A DNA stretch of 64,000 bases from Thermoanaerobaculia bacterium. GTDB taxonomy: Bacteria > Acidobacteriota > Thermoanaerobaculia > Multivoradales > Multivoraceae. The notes under the pieces are model-generated. The model searched no databases. It saw only the letters and a program-made list of their open reading frames with translations, and was not told where the DNA came from. The position numbers were made by a program, and so were the translations under genes. The first letter of the stretch is position 1; each line of letters begins with the position of its first letter. Location of the stretch: positions 19,327 to 83,326 of the forward strand of contig JAJEBV010000037.1 of NCBI GenBank assembly GCA_022822365.1, read 5' to 3'. Positions 44,583 through 53,983 of this stretch are shown here, in pieces.

Positions 44583-46166
44583 CTACTCCGCGCCGATTCG
44601 CTCCAGGTACACCGCCTCCAGCAGGTCGAGCCGGTCCTTGAGCACGCCCGGCGTTGCCTCGGGCTCCGGGGCATCGAGCACCATCCAGGTGTCGCTTTCC
44701 GCGTCGTACTCCGGCCATTGTGGAGCGCCGTCGCCGTTCGGGTCGCCGGTTGCGGCGAAGCGGGTCCAGTAGCCGGCCATCGCGTCGGCCAGGGCGGCGC
44801 CGTCGTCGCCGCGGTAGGAATCCGATCCGGGTTCGCCCGGATCGCCGAAGACGTAGGCGACTTCGGAACCGTGGGGGGCCCCGGGGAACGTCTCCCGCTG
44901 CGCTTCGGGCACGAACTGGAAGTAGTAGGTACGGCCGGGCGATGAGACCGTCTTCATCTGTTCCGCGAGGTAGCGGGCGGAGATGACGTAGCGCTGGTCG
45001 CCGAACGACGTGGCGGCGGCTACTCGCTCGGCGTCGGCATCGGTCTTAGCGTCCGCTCCGTAGAGGGCTCGCGCGTGCTCTTCGCGTTCGCCGAAGGTGG
45101 CGAAGTAGTCGCCGGGCGTCATCGCGAAGGCGCGGAAGATCGTCCCCTCGAAGCTGTTGCCGCCGGTGATGTAGGGCACGTCGTGCTGCTCGCCGCGTGC
45201 GAACACGATGCCGGGCTCGTCAGGGAGCATGGTGCCGGTGATTGGCACCCAGAAGCCGGTGCCGAGGGTGTTGAGTTCCTCGAACGAAAGGGCGCGCAGG
45301 TCGGCGGCCGAGGGTTCGTCGCCGAGGTCGAAGCCGGCTTCGGCGATTAGCGCCGCACCCATGTCGCGCGCCGAGGGCAGCCCCCATCGCGACTCGCTGA
45401 TGTGGGGCAGCCGCCAGGTGCCGTAACCGCTCTGGGCGATCGCGCGGTGGAAGAGGCCGGCGGCTATTGGCACGCTCATCAGGGTGTTGACCGCCATGCC
45501 GCCGGCCGAGACGCCGAAGATCGTCACGCGGTCAGGGTCGCCGCCGAAGGCCGCGGCGTTCCGTTGCACCCAGTCGAGGGCGGCGATCATGTCGGTCACG
45601 CCGTGGCTGCCCTCGGGGTGGCCGGTGAGCGCCGCTTCCGCGGCCAGGGCGGGGTGGGCGAAAAAGCCGAGCGCCCCCAGCCGGTACTGGATACTGACCA
45701 CGACCACGCCGCGCTCTGCCAGACCGGCGCCGCGGCCGGTCACGGGGGCTTCGCCGAGCCGGCCGTTGCCGGCGCGGAAGCCGCCGCCGTGGATCCAGAC
45801 CATGACCGGCATGGCTTCCGTGCCGGAGCGGTCGGCGGACGTCCAGACGTTCAGGTAGAGGCAGTCCTCGCTTTGGGGTAGCTGGGCGCGGCCTTGCGGG
45901 CAGATGGATCCGTACTCGTTGGCTTCGAGGGGCTCCGTCCAGGGCTCGACCGTCTGGGGCGAGCGCCAGCGCAGGTCGCCTTCGGGAGCCTGCGCGAAGG
46001 GGATGCCGAGGAAGGCGGCGATGTCGTCGCTGCCTTCGGGGGCGAAGCCGCGGACCGGGCCGGCGTCGGTCTGGACGAGGAAGGGGTCTGTCGGTTCGGC
46101 GGCGGCGCAGGCGAGGAGGAGGGGGAGAAGGGTGGTTGCGGCGGCGAGGCGGTACGGGGTCTTCAT
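44583..46166 (-). CDS. Type B carboxylesterase lipoprotein
   Basis: A 527-residue exported esterase. The signal LAAATTLLPLLLAC marks a lipoprotein. The domain order is standard: AFLGIPFAQAPEGDLRWRSPQ, SEDCLYLNVWTSAD, MVWIHGGGFRAGNG (oxyanion hole), and the nucleophile elbow FGVSAGG, where the more usual Glu before Ser is Val. A C-terminal His is expected in FPGAPHGSEVAYVFG. It hydrolyses carboxyl esters outside the cytoplasm; substrate unknown. The ATG has no Shine-Dalgarno sequence but lies 9 nt after TAGGAT. A three-hairpin repeat separates it from the M20 peptidase gene upstream. Confidence 0.88.
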   Translation of the reverse strand: MKTPYRLAAATTLLPLLLACAAAEPTDPFLVQTDAGPVRGFAPEGSDDIAAFLGIPFAQAPEGDLRWRSPQTVEPWTEPLEANEYGSICPQGRAQLPQSEDCLYLNVWTSADRSGTEAMPVMVWIHGGGFRAGNGRLGEAPVTGRGAGLAERGVVVVSIQYRLGALGFFAHPALAAEAALTGHPEGSHGVTDMIAALDWVQRNAAAFGGDPDRVTIFGVSAGGMAVNTLMSVPIAAGLFHRAIAQSGYGTWRLPHISESRWGLPSARDMGAALIAEAGFDLGDEPSAADLRALSFEELNTLGTGFWVPITGTMLPDEPGIVFARGEQHDVPYITGGNSFEGTIFRAFAMTPGDYFATFGEREEHARALYGADAKTDADAERVAAATSFGDQRYVISARYLAEQMKTVSSPGRTYYFQFVPEAQRETFPGAPHGSEVAYVFGDPGEPGSDSYRGDDGAALADAMAGYWTRFAATGDPNGDGAPQWPEYDAESDTWMVLDAPEPEATPGVLKDRLDLLEAVYLERIGAE

Positions 46167-46175
46167 GGTTTGGGG

Positions 46176-46181
46176 ATCCTA
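46176..46181 (-). promoter_or_regulatory. -10-like TAGGAT, leaderless arrangement for the carboxylesterase gene
   Basis: On the minus strand TAGGAT ends 9 nt before the ATG at 46166. No Shine-Dalgarno sequence intervenes. Confidence 0.45.
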
Positions 46182-46195
46182 GCGAGCCAGTGGGT

Positions 46196-46262
46196 GGTCG
46201 GCCTTCGGCCGGCGATCTTCGGCCGCCTTCGGCGGCAGCGGGTCAGAGGACCCGCGCACCCA
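46196..46262. repeat. Three-hairpin composite repeat, copy A
   Basis: The order is a GGCC-TTC-GGCC hairpin, GCCGCC-TTC-GGCGGC (46222-46236) and GCGGGTC-AGAG-GACCCGC (46238-46255), then GCACCCA. The 67 bp match the copy at 50844 at about 60 positions without gaps. It lies between two same-strand genes (M20 peptidase and carboxylesterase). Confidence 0.8.
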
Positions 46263-46308
46263 GAGCCACGGCGGTGGTGGTGCGCGGCTCTCTGCTGCAC
46301 CCGGTGGT

Positions 46309-47751
46309 CTAGTCCTGGCCGCCGGCGGTCGGGGTGAAGTCCGCCGGCGCGACGCGGCTGGTGGGGGCGACGGCGATGGTCTCGAGGAGATCGAGCATCG
46401 TCCGCCAGCCGCGCTCGACGTTCTGGACCGAGATCCGCTCGTTGTTGCCGTGGATGCCGCCCTGGTCGCTGCCCGGGATGACGGCCGGCGAGAAGCCGTA
46501 GGCGACGATGCCGAGGTCGCGGAAGAAGTGGCTGTCGGTGAAGCCGGCGGTGACCGCCGGCATGACCGTGGAACCGGGAAAGCGCCGGGCGGTGACGGTT
46601 TCGATTGCGCGGTAGAGGTCCGTGTCGGTCGAGGAGATGGCCGCCTTGAAGGAGAGCAGGACTTCGATCGAGATGGACGGCTGATCGAGTCGTTTCCTGA
46701 GTTCACGGATGAAGGCGCGCGGCTCCTGGTCGGGAAGCAGCCGGCAGTCCAGTTCGGCGGTCGCCGAGGGGGGAACGACGTTGATCTTGCTGGACGCCTG
46801 TAGCCGGGTGACGGCGCAGGTGTTGCGGGTGAGAGCGTGAAGCGACGGGTTCGTCCGGTGCAGCGCGGCGAGGCGGTCGGGTTCCGCGATCAGGCCCTCC
46901 GGGTCGGCGAGTTCGGCGGCTGCGGACTCGAGTTCCGCCAGGTCGCGAAAGAAGTCACCGACCGCGGGCACGATGCGGGGGGCGAACGGGTCCTGGCTGA
47001 GGCGCTCGAGAGCCTCGATCAGGTCGGTCACCGCGCTGCGAGTCGTGGGGCTCGATCCGTGACCGGCCGGTCCGACCGCGTTCAGGCGCAGCCACATCGG
47101 CACCTTCTGCGTCACCTCGACGCTGAAGACCACGCGGTTGCCCAGGACCCGCCCGCTGCCGCCCTCGTTGAGCACGAGACCGGCCCCTTCCAGCAGGTCC
47201 GGCCGGTTGCGCACGATCCAGCCTGCGCCATGGCGGCCGCCCGCCTCCTCGTCCGCCGTGGCCAGGAAGATGACGTCCCGTTCGAGGGCCGCGCCGGAAC
47301 GGGCGAGGGCGAGGAAAGCCTCGAAGTGCATGATGCCCAGGCCCTTCGTGTCCAGGGCCCCGCGGCCGTTGAGGTAGCCGTTCTCGTAGGTCCCGGACAT
47401 CGGATCGTGCTTCCAGAACCGCGGGTCGGCCGGTACGACATCGATGTGGTGGAGCAGGATGATGCCCGGCTCGGGGCCCCCTTCGAGCCGTGCCCAGATG
47501 CTGCCGCGTCCGGGTTCAGGCTCGACTGTCTCGTAGGCGATGCCCTCGCGTTCGAGGATCTCCGCGAAGAACGCGACGGCCTCGGTCTCGTTGCCCGGCG
47601 GGTTCGTCGTGTCGATGCGGAGGTACTGCTGGAGTCGCCGCGAGGCTTCGGGCAGCCGGGGATCGCTGTTTGTGTCCTGGCCCGCGCTTGGCGCCGGGGC
47701 CAGGGCGAGGAGCGCGGTCATCGCCGGAGCGATCACGGTGGCGGTGCGCAT
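46309..47751 (-). CDS. Exported M20 family metallopeptidase
   Basis: A 480-residue peptidase with signal MRTATVIAPAMTALLALAPAPSAG. M20 metal-binding motifs are LLHHIDVVPAD (His and catalytic Asp), GRGALDTKGLGIMHFEA (bridging Asp), FLATADEEAGG (catalytic Glu-Glu) and a C-terminal His in GIHGNNERI. It probably removes single amino acids or acyl groups from peptides or N-acyl amino acids outside the cytoplasm. The start is uncertain: ATG 47751 begins the signal directly, while ATG 47802 would add 17 residues; neither has a Shine-Dalgarno sequence. The 243-bp region upstream holds a hairpin repeat and the promoter of the divergent PQQ gene. Confidence 0.86.
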   Translation of the reverse strand: MRTATVIAPAMTALLALAPAPSAGQDTNSDPRLPEASRRLQQYLRIDTTNPPGNETEAVAFFAEILEREGIAYETVEPEPGRGSIWARLEGGPEPGIILLHHIDVVPADPRFWKHDPMSGTYENGYLNGRGALDTKGLGIMHFEAFLALARSGAALERDVIFLATADEEAGGRHGAGWIVRNRPDLLEGAGLVLNEGGSGRVLGNRVVFSVEVTQKVPMWLRLNAVGPAGHGSSPTTRSAVTDLIEALERLSQDPFAPRIVPAVGDFFRDLAELESAAAELADPEGLIAEPDRLAALHRTNPSLHALTRNTCAVTRLQASSKINVVPPSATAELDCRLLPDQEPRAFIRELRKRLDQPSISIEVLLSFKAAISSTDTDLYRAIETVTARRFPGSTVMPAVTAGFTDSHFFRDLGIVAYGFSPAVIPGSDQGGIHGNNERISVQNVERGWRTMLDLLETIAVAPTSRVAPADFTPTAGGQD

Positions 47752-47869
47752 CGAGTTGGTCGGGGAAGCGTCCGAACGGTCGGTCGGTGAAGGGGCAAGC
47801 ATATGGCACAAACTCGCGGCGCTCGTTGCCGTACAGAAGATGGGCGGCCGTTGTGTGGCTTGCCGCCGG

Positions 47870-47875
47870 TATGAT
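47870..47875 (+). promoter_or_regulatory. -10-like TATGAT for the PQQ dehydrogenase operon
   Basis: TATGAT followed by CGCGCGG lies in the divergent intergenic region. Transcription from here would place the 7-4-7 hairpin (47913-47930) in the 5' leader, about 65 bases before the TTG start. No matching -35 is clear. Confidence 0.4.
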
Positions 47876-47912
47876 CGCGCGGCCGCGGAGCGACCGAAGA
47901 CTGCAGGCGGAT

Positions 47913-47935
47913 GCCGGCCAGAAGGCCGGCGCACC
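47913..47935. repeat. 7-4-7 hairpin repeat in the PQQ gene leader
   Basis: GCCGGCC-AGAA-GGCCGGC (47913-47930) followed by GCACC. The sequence is identical to the copy at 39301. Confidence 0.75.
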
Positions 47936-47994
47936 GGCACCTGAACCTCGTGCCAGGAGCATCGACGAAGACGGAAGGACCGAAGGAGAGGCCC

Positions 47995-49974
47995 TTGACC
48001 AGATCACAACGAAGACTCGCGACATCGACGCTGACTTTTGCGCTGCTGGCCCTCACGTCGGCAGCGGCTTGGGCCCAGCACGGCGTCGGCGCCGGCGACT
48101 GGCCGTCGTACGGCGGCGACTACGGCAGCACGAAGTACACGGCGCTCGAGCAGATTGACCGGGACAACGTCGCCGACCTCGAGGTGGCATGGCGCTGGGA
48201 GTCCCCCGACAACTCGGAGGCGGCGGACCGGGCACGGTTTCTCAGGCCGGGCGCCTACAAGGTGACCCCGCTCATGGTCGGCGGCGTGCTCTACGCCTCG
48301 ACCTCGTTCGGACAGGTGGCCGCGATCGACGGGGAGACCGGCGAGCAGAAGTGGGTGTTCGACACGGAGGACTGGCGCACCAGCCGGCCGACGAACCTCG
48401 GCTACAACCACCGCGGCGTCGGCTACTGGACGGACGGGGAGCAGGCGCGGATCCTGATGCCGACGAACCAGGCTTACCTGTGGGCGATCGACGCCCACAC
48501 CGGCGAGCCGGTCGGCGACTTCGGCGAGGGCGGCAAGGTCGACCTGACGGAGGGGCTCGGGCGGTCGGTGCAGCGCCGGATCTACTCGGTCATCTCGGCG
48601 CCGATGATCATCGGCGACACGGTCGTCGTCGGCTCCTCGATCTTCGACGGCCCGACCCGGAAGGAGATGCCGCCGGGGCACGTTCGCGGATTCGATGTCC
48701 GTACGGGCAAGCAGAAGTGGATCTTCCACACGATTCCCCAGGGAGACGAGCCGGGGGTCGAGACCTGGGAAGACGAGTCCTGGACGTACAGCGGCAACAC
48801 GAACGTCTGGACCGTGATGAGCGGCGACCCGGAACTCGGCTACGTCTACCTGCCGATCGGCACGCCGACGAACGACTGGTACGGCGGCCACCGCCTCGGC
48901 GACAACCTCTACGCCGAGAGCCTGGTCTGCCTCGATGCCGACACCGGCGAGAAAGTGTGGCACTTCCAGTTCGTCCACCACGGTCTGTGGGACTACGACG
49001 TGCCGGCGGCGCCGAACCTGGTCGACATCACGGTCGACGGCAAGGAGATCAAGGCGGTCGCCCAGATCACGAAGCAGGGCTTCATCTACGTCTTCGACCG
49101 TGCGACCGGCGAACACGTGTGGCCGATCGAGGAGCGGCCGGTGCCGCAGACGGACGTTCCCGGTGAGCGCACCTCGCCGACCCAGCCGTTCCCGACCAAG
49201 CCGGCGCCCTACGAGCACCAGGGCTTCGAGAGCGACGACATGCTGATCTCGTTCACGCCCGAACTGCACGAGGCGGCCAAGGAGATCCGCGACAAGTGGG
49301 TGTACGGGCCGCTGTTCACGCCCCCCTCGCTCCAGGGGACCCTTCTGCTGCCGGGCTGGGGCGGGGGTGCCAACTGGTACGGCGCCGCGGTCGATCCCGA
49401 GACGTCCACGATCTACATCCCGTCGTTCACGGGACCGATGGTCGTCAAGCTGGTCGAGCCGGACGGGGCCCGCTCGAACTTCCGCTACGTACGCGGCATG
49501 AGCGGGGTCGAGAGCTTCTTCCTGCAGGGTCCCGAGGGCCTGCCCCTGACCAGGCCGCCCTACGGCCGGATGACGGCGATCGACCTGAACACCGGCGAGC
49601 ACGCCTGGATGAAGCCGCTGGGTGACGGACCGCGGCGGCAGGTCGAGCAGATCAGCGGGGAGGATCCCGGTCCGCTCGGAGGTCCGCCTGCCGCCGGTCC
49701 CCTGCTGACGAAGACACTGCTCTTCCAGGCCCAGGGCGGCGCCCCGGGACTGACCGGCGGTGGCGGGGCCGATGAGGTCTCCGTCCTGCGGGCGCACGAC
49801 AAGAAGACCGGCGAGGTGATCCACGAGATCGAGCTTTCAGCGTCCCCGAGCGGCACGCCGATGTCCTACGCGATCGGCGGTCGCCAGTACATCGCCCTCG
49901 CGGTCGGCGGCGAAGACAGCGCGGAGATCATCGCCCTGGCCCTGCCGCAAGGCGCCGTCAAGGAGGACGGCTGA
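47995..49974 (+). CDS. PQQ-dependent dehydrogenase (quinoprotein), periplasmic
   Basis: A 659-residue exported quinoprotein. The signal [20 protein letters not shown] is followed by the family start [22 protein letters not shown]. An eight-bladed propeller has tryptophan-docking-type blades ([59 protein letters not shown]). It resembles soluble glucose/alcohol-type dehydrogenases without a C-terminal heme domain. Electrons would pass to a separate cytochrome or to quinone. PQQ biosynthesis genes are not in the window. The start is TTG 47995, supported by AAGGAG six bases upstream, over an open frame reaching into the hairpin repeat. Its stop overlaps the next ATG by one base. Confidence 0.88.
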   Translation: MTRSQRRLATSTLTFALLALTSAAAWAQHGVGAGDWPSYGGDYGSTKYTALEQIDRDNVADLEVAWRWESPDNSEAADRARFLRPGAYKVTPLMVGGVLYASTSFGQVAAIDGETGEQKWVFDTEDWRTSRPTNLGYNHRGVGYWTDGEQARILMPTNQAYLWAIDAHTGEPVGDFGEGGKVDLTEGLGRSVQRRIYSVISAPMIIGDTVVVGSSIFDGPTRKEMPPGHVRGFDVRTGKQKWIFHTIPQGDEPGVETWEDESWTYSGNTNVWTVMSGDPELGYVYLPIGTPTNDWYGGHRLGDNLYAESLVCLDADTGEKVWHFQFVHHGLWDYDVPAAPNLVDITVDGKEIKAVAQITKQGFIYVFDRATGEHVWPIEERPVPQTDVPGERTSPTQPFPTKPAPYEHQGFESDDMLISFTPELHEAAKEIRDKWVYGPLFTPPSLQGTLLLPGWGGGANWYGAAVDPETSTIYIPSFTGPMVVKLVEPDGARSNFRYVRGMSGVESFFLQGPEGLPLTRPPYGRMTAIDLNTGEHAWMKPLGDGPRRQVEQISGEDPGPLGGPPAAGPLLTKTLLFQAQGGAPGLTGGGGADEVSVLRAHDKKTGEVIHEIELSASPSGTPMSYAIGGRQYIALAVGGEDSAEIIALALPQGAVKEDG

Positions 49975-50834
49975 TGAAGCTCCTTTCCCTGCTGCGCGAC
50001 GGCCGGTCCGCGATCGGCGTGCTCGCGGACGCGGAGACGGTCGTCGATCTGAGCGTCGCCGCGCCGGACCTGCCGCGCGGCATGTGCCGCTTCCTCGCCG
50101 CCGGCGACGAAGCGATGGAGGCGGCCCGGCGCGCCCGCGACTCGGGGGCCGGCCGCGTGCCACTCGCCGATCAGACGTTGCTTGCGCCGGTCCCGAAGCC
50201 CCGCAAGTTCTTCGCCATTGGCCTGAACTACGCCGATCACGCGGCCGAGACCGGACAGAAGCTCCCGGAGTTCCCTACCGTTTTCAACAAGCAGGTGACC
50301 TGCATCAACCGGCCGGGCGGGGACATCCACATTCCGCGGGCGTCCTCCGCGGTCGACTACGAGGGCGAGTTCGCCTTCGTCATCGGCCGCCGCTGCCGGG
50401 GCGTGGCCGCGGAAGACGCAGCCGGTGCCATCGCCGGCTACACGATCGTCAACGACGTGTCCGTTCGCGACTGGCAGCGGCGCTCGCCGACGATGATCCT
50501 CGGCAAGGGCTGGGACACCCACGGTCCGATGGGGCCCTGGCTGGTGACCGCCGACGAGGTCGAGGACCCGAACGGGCTGGGCATCCGTACCTGGGTCAAC
50601 GGCGAACTGCGCCAGGACTCGAACACCCGGGAACTCGTCTTCGACTGCCCGAAGCTGGTCGAGACGATCTCGACCATGTGCACGCTCGAGCCAGGCGACG
50701 TGGTGAGCACGGGCACGCCGGCGGGCGTGGGCCTCGCTTTCAGGCCACCGAAGTTCCTGGTCGCCGGCGACACGGTACGGATCGAGATCGACGGGCTGGG
50801 AGTGCTCGAGAACCCGGTCGTCGCCGAGCCCTAG
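49974..50834 (+). CDS. Fumarylacetoacetate hydrolase family protein
   Basis: A 286-residue cytosolic enzyme. KFFAIGLNYADHAAETGQKLPEFPTVFNKQVTCI and DYEGEFAFVIGRRCRGV (metal-binding Glu and Asp) are typical of the FAH C-terminal fold. GYTIVNDVSVRDWQRRSPTMILGKGWDTHGPMGPWLV and STGTPAGVG complete it. Members hydrolyse or decarboxylate 2-oxo acids, for example in catechol or acyl-pyruvate degradation. The ATG overlaps the PQQ dehydrogenase stop (TGATGA), which suggests that its substrate derives from the quinoprotein reaction; that link is inferred. Confidence 0.88.
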   Translation: MKLLSLLRDGRSAIGVLADAETVVDLSVAAPDLPRGMCRFLAAGDEAMEAARRARDSGAGRVPLADQTLLAPVPKPRKFFAIGLNYADHAAETGQKLPEFPTVFNKQVTCINRPGGDIHIPRASSAVDYEGEFAFVIGRRCRGVAAEDAAGAIAGYTIVNDVSVRDWQRRSPTMILGKGWDTHGPMGPWLVTADEVEDPNGLGIRTWVNGELRQDSNTRELVFDCPKLVETISTMCTLEPGDVVSTGTPAGVGLAFRPPKFLVAGDTVRIEIDGLGVLENPVVAEP

Positions 50835-50843
50835 CGGAGGAGA

Positions 50844-50910
50844 GGTTGGCCTTCGGCCGGCGATTCGAAGCCGCCTTCGGCGGCAGCGGGTCAGAAGACC
50901 CGCGCACCCA
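50844..50910. repeat. Three-hairpin composite repeat, copy B
   Basis: This copy is about 60 of 67 positions identical to the copy at 46196. GCGGGTC-AGAA-GACCCGC is at 50886-50903 and GCACCCA at 50904-50910. It fills the gap between the converging FAH and VWA genes. Confidence 0.8.
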
Positions 50911-50925
50911 GCGGTTCCGTGCAGG

Positions 50926-53900
50926 TCAGCCGCGGCCGCGGCCGACGGTCATCCGCACCTCGCGATCCTGCCGCGTGTCCCGCAGTTCCACCTTGATGGA
51001 CTGAACCTCGCGGGGAGTGAGCGGCTCGCTCGTGGCGTAGCCGAGCATGTACTGGCTGCGCAGTTCCTCGCCGATGTGTCCGTAGGCCCAGAGCACCGCG
51101 TCCATGCTGGCGACGTAGTACACGCGTCCGCCGCTCGCCTTCGTGATCGCTTCCAGGTCCAGCTTGCGGGGACCGCGTCCCCAACGGTCCTCGCCCTGGC
51201 TCATCGAGATGACGTAGATCGGCACGCCGGTGTTTCCGGCCGTCCTGAACGTCCGCCGGTAGCTGCTCTGGCTTCCGTAATCGTCGCCGTCCGTCAACAC
51301 GACCAGGGCGCGCCGCCCCTGGTCCCGGGCGAGATGGACCAGGCAGAACTGCATGGCGTCGTAGAGGGCGGTCTGCCCGTCTGCCTGGATCTGCCCCAGG
51401 GTGCTGATCAGTTCGCCGACATCGGCGGTGGTGTCCGAGAGTAGGCGCGGCCGGGTGTCGAAGTCGACCAGAAACGCCTGGTCGATCTGGGTGAGGGTGT
51501 TGCCGAGAAAGCGGGCCGCCGCCCGACGGGTGTCTGGCATCAGGGCGAACATGCTCTGGGAGCTGTCGACGGCCAGGCCGAGCACCAGAGGCACGTCTTC
51601 GGCGACCGCGAAGCGCTCGATCGGGATCTCGCGTCGACCGGCCCGCAGCACGAAATCGTCGGCCTCGAGGGTCGTGATGGGCTTGCCCTCCTCGTCGTTG
51701 ACGACGACGTAGACCTCGACCAGGTTGACCACCGTTTCGGCCATGGGCGTATCGGAGGAGAGAAACTCCACGTCTTCGATCATCGTGCCGTCGTCCAGAT
51801 GGACGGCAACGCGGGCGAAGTCGGCGCCCGGGATTGCGGGTCCGGGCAGGACGGTGCGGAACGGAGGCCGGGTCAACGTAGCCGCGAGGCGGTCGTTGCG
51901 GTAGAACTCGACCCGGTCGAGAACGCGGCCGCGGGTCAGTTCGACCTGCGCTTCGACCGCGTAGCGGCCCCCGGGCTGTGCTTCCACCGCGGCGATACCG
52001 ACTTCGGCCCGTCCCCGGCGCTCGTTGATCGTCAGTTCGTCTTCGCTCAGCCAGCGGTCCGAGCGGTCGTAGGCGACGATCCGGATCGTGTGAGGCAGCG
52101 CCTCCGGCCCCAGGTCGATCGTGGTCTGAAACGGCTTGCGTCGATCGTCGAAGACCTGTTTGCCGTCGAGGTAGAAGACTACCCGGCGCACGACGTCGCT
52201 CGTCGTAACGGTACTGAACGACTTCCTGCCACTGAGCCCCGACCGCTCGCCGCGGGGCGGGATCAGACGCACCAGGCTGGAGCCGGATGTGGAGTCGAGG
52301 ATGTTCGCGGGCCGTCCGCCGCGGGGACCGCCGCGAGACGGCCCGGCCCGGCGGGTAGCGGCCCTGGCCGCCGCGAGGATCTCGGCTTCGGTCGGACCGC
52401 CCGTGAGCGAACCGGAGCCTGGCTCCGGCACGAGGAGCTCGATGTCGCTGCGGTCATCGATCGGGCTTGACGCCGTTTCGAGGAACTCGACCTGCCAGCG
52501 GTCGTTGCGCAGGTCTTCGACCATCAGGACGAGTTCGTCGATGGCTACCGGCAGGTCGAAGAGAGTGCGGAAGCGCCACGTTCCTCTCCTGAGGTCGGCT
52601 CCAGTTCCCGCTCGGTGGAGCAGGAAGGCCGGCGCGTCCAGGCCGCGGCCATAGACCGTGAGCCGGAGGGCGTCGCTGGAGGGTGGTGGATTGACGCCGA
52701 CGGTGGCGAGCCCGTCGAGCGTTACGAACTCGGCGGGCGCACCCTCCGTGGCCGACTGGATGCCCTGGGGCAGCAGGACGCCACGGACGGCGAGTTCGCC
52801 GCTGCCATCGCCGGTGGCGCCGTCGCCGTCCCGGCTCAGGGCGTCGAGCGCGCGGCTGGCGCGCAGGGCGACCAGGTCCGCCGGCGCCGCGACGGTGGCC
52901 CAGCGGCGCGCCAGGACGTCCGGCGGAGGTCCGCCGGACGCGGTGGTCGAGGCGATGCGGACGTCGACCGGATGGGTGGCGCCGTCGCGGGGGCCGGACG
53001 AACGGTAGCGAACCCGCCAGGACGCCTGCAGCCGCTCGAGCGCAGGCGCGATCCCTCCGCTCTCGGCGAGGACCTCGCCGCCGCTGGCCGCTACGAACTC
53101 CCGGGCCGTCTGAAGTCTTCCGGGCAGGAGACCGTCGACTTCTGCGGCTGCCGGCGCGAGCTGAAGGGCATGGACGCGCCATCCGAGCGCCGCGACCGTT
53201 CGAGCCAGGCTGCGTTGCTGTTGCTGCTCACTCAGGGCCGCGCGTTCGAACGCGGGAATGGGCTCGCCCAGCAACTCCTCAGCGAACGCGTCCGCGTCCA
53301 GGTCGGTCGCGTCGCGCACGAGGAACAGCACCCGCGGCGGGCCATCGGTCCAGGAGCCGTCACCGACCGACTCGAGCGATTCGAGCAGGTTCGCTCGCTG
53401 CCAGCGCAGCGTGTCGAGCTCCAGCAGGAATCCCTCGAGCAGGTCGGCGGTGCGCAACGCGTCCGCGTCCGGGTCGCCCGAGCGTTCGTCGGCGGCCGCG
53501 CGCATCTCCCGGCGCTGCTCGAACAGGGCGCCCGCCGCGCCGGCCCGGGCGCCGACAGCCGCGGCGGCCGCCCGCACCAGACCGGCGTTCGCGGTCGGTG
53601 GAAGTTCGACCTCGGCGATCCGGTCGGCGGTGATCATCGCGACGTCGCCGAGCGTCACCAGAGCATCGGCCGCGTTCCCCACCGCGGCGGCCGCCGCTTC
53701 GATCCCCTCGGATGTCGAGCCCGGCAGGTCGAAGTAGACGACGACTCGCCAGCGCTCCCCGATCGGTTCGACCGCCAGGATCTCTCTGAGTTGCCCGTTC
53801 TCCAGGATCTCGACGCTCCGCCTGTCGAGTTGGCGGGGAGGGGTCGAGGATTCGACCTGGAAGATGATTTCAGCGTCGCGGTTCAGCACCTGGGCCGTGC

Positions 53901-53976
53901 CGACGGCGGGGAAGAGAACGGCGACTAGCGCAGCGGCGGCCGGCAGCAGACCGTTCCGCGAGCAGGCGGAGAGCAT
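50926..53976 (-). CDS. Exported VWFA-domain protein, acidobacterial type
   Basis: A 1016-residue secreted protein (signal AAAALVAVLFPAVGTA). The N-terminal part has a VWA-like segment (RWRVVVYFDLPGSTSEG) in which the metal-binding D-x-S-x-S is lost. The middle holds a Gly/Arg-rich linker (about 560-585) and beta-sandwich repeats (VVRRVVFYLDGKQVFDD, VLDRVEFYRNDRLAATL). The C-terminal VWA is intact, with Asp804 in GLAVDSSQSMF and VVLTDGDDYGSQS, and resembles the VWFA-related acidobacterial family. It may bind protein ligands at the cell surface. It lies 7 bp after a related gene and is the last gene of a four-gene operon. Confidence 0.83.
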   Translation of the reverse strand: MLSACSRNGLLPAAAALVAVLFPAVGTAQVLNRDAEIIFQVESSTPPRQLDRRSVEILENGQLREILAVEPIGERWRVVVYFDLPGSTSEGIEAAAAAVGNAADALVTLGDVAMITADRIAEVELPPTANAGLVRAAAAAVGARAGAAGALFEQRREMRAAADERSGDPDADALRTADLLEGFLLELDTLRWQRANLLESLESVGDGSWTDGPPRVLFLVRDATDLDADAFAEELLGEPIPAFERAALSEQQQQRSLARTVAALGWRVHALQLAPAAAEVDGLLPGRLQTAREFVAASGGEVLAESGGIAPALERLQASWRVRYRSSGPRDGATHPVDVRIASTTASGGPPPDVLARRWATVAAPADLVALRASRALDALSRDGDGATGDGSGELAVRGVLLPQGIQSATEGAPAEFVTLDGLATVGVNPPPSSDALRLTVYGRGLDAPAFLLHRAGTGADLRRGTWRFRTLFDLPVAIDELVLMVEDLRNDRWQVEFLETASSPIDDRSDIELLVPEPGSGSLTGGPTEAEILAAARAATRRAGPSRGGPRGGRPANILDSTSGSSLVRLIPPRGERSGLSGRKSFSTVTTSDVVRRVVFYLDGKQVFDDRRKPFQTTIDLGPEALPHTIRIVAYDRSDRWLSEDELTINERRGRAEVGIAAVEAQPGGRYAVEAQVELTRGRVLDRVEFYRNDRLAATLTRPPFRTVLPGPAIPGADFARVAVHLDDGTMIEDVEFLSSDTPMAETVVNLVEVYVVVNDEEGKPITTLEADDFVLRAGRREIPIERFAVAEDVPLVLGLAVDSSQSMFALMPDTRRAAARFLGNTLTQIDQAFLVDFDTRPRLLSDTTADVGELISTLGQIQADGQTALYDAMQFCLVHLARDQGRRALVVLTDGDDYGSQSSYRRTFRTAGNTGVPIYVISMSQGEDRWGRGPRKLDLEAITKASGGRVYYVASMDAVLWAYGHIGEELRSQYMLGYATSEPLTPREVQSIKVELRDTRQDREVRMTVGRGRG

Positions 53977-53983
53977 CTCCCTT

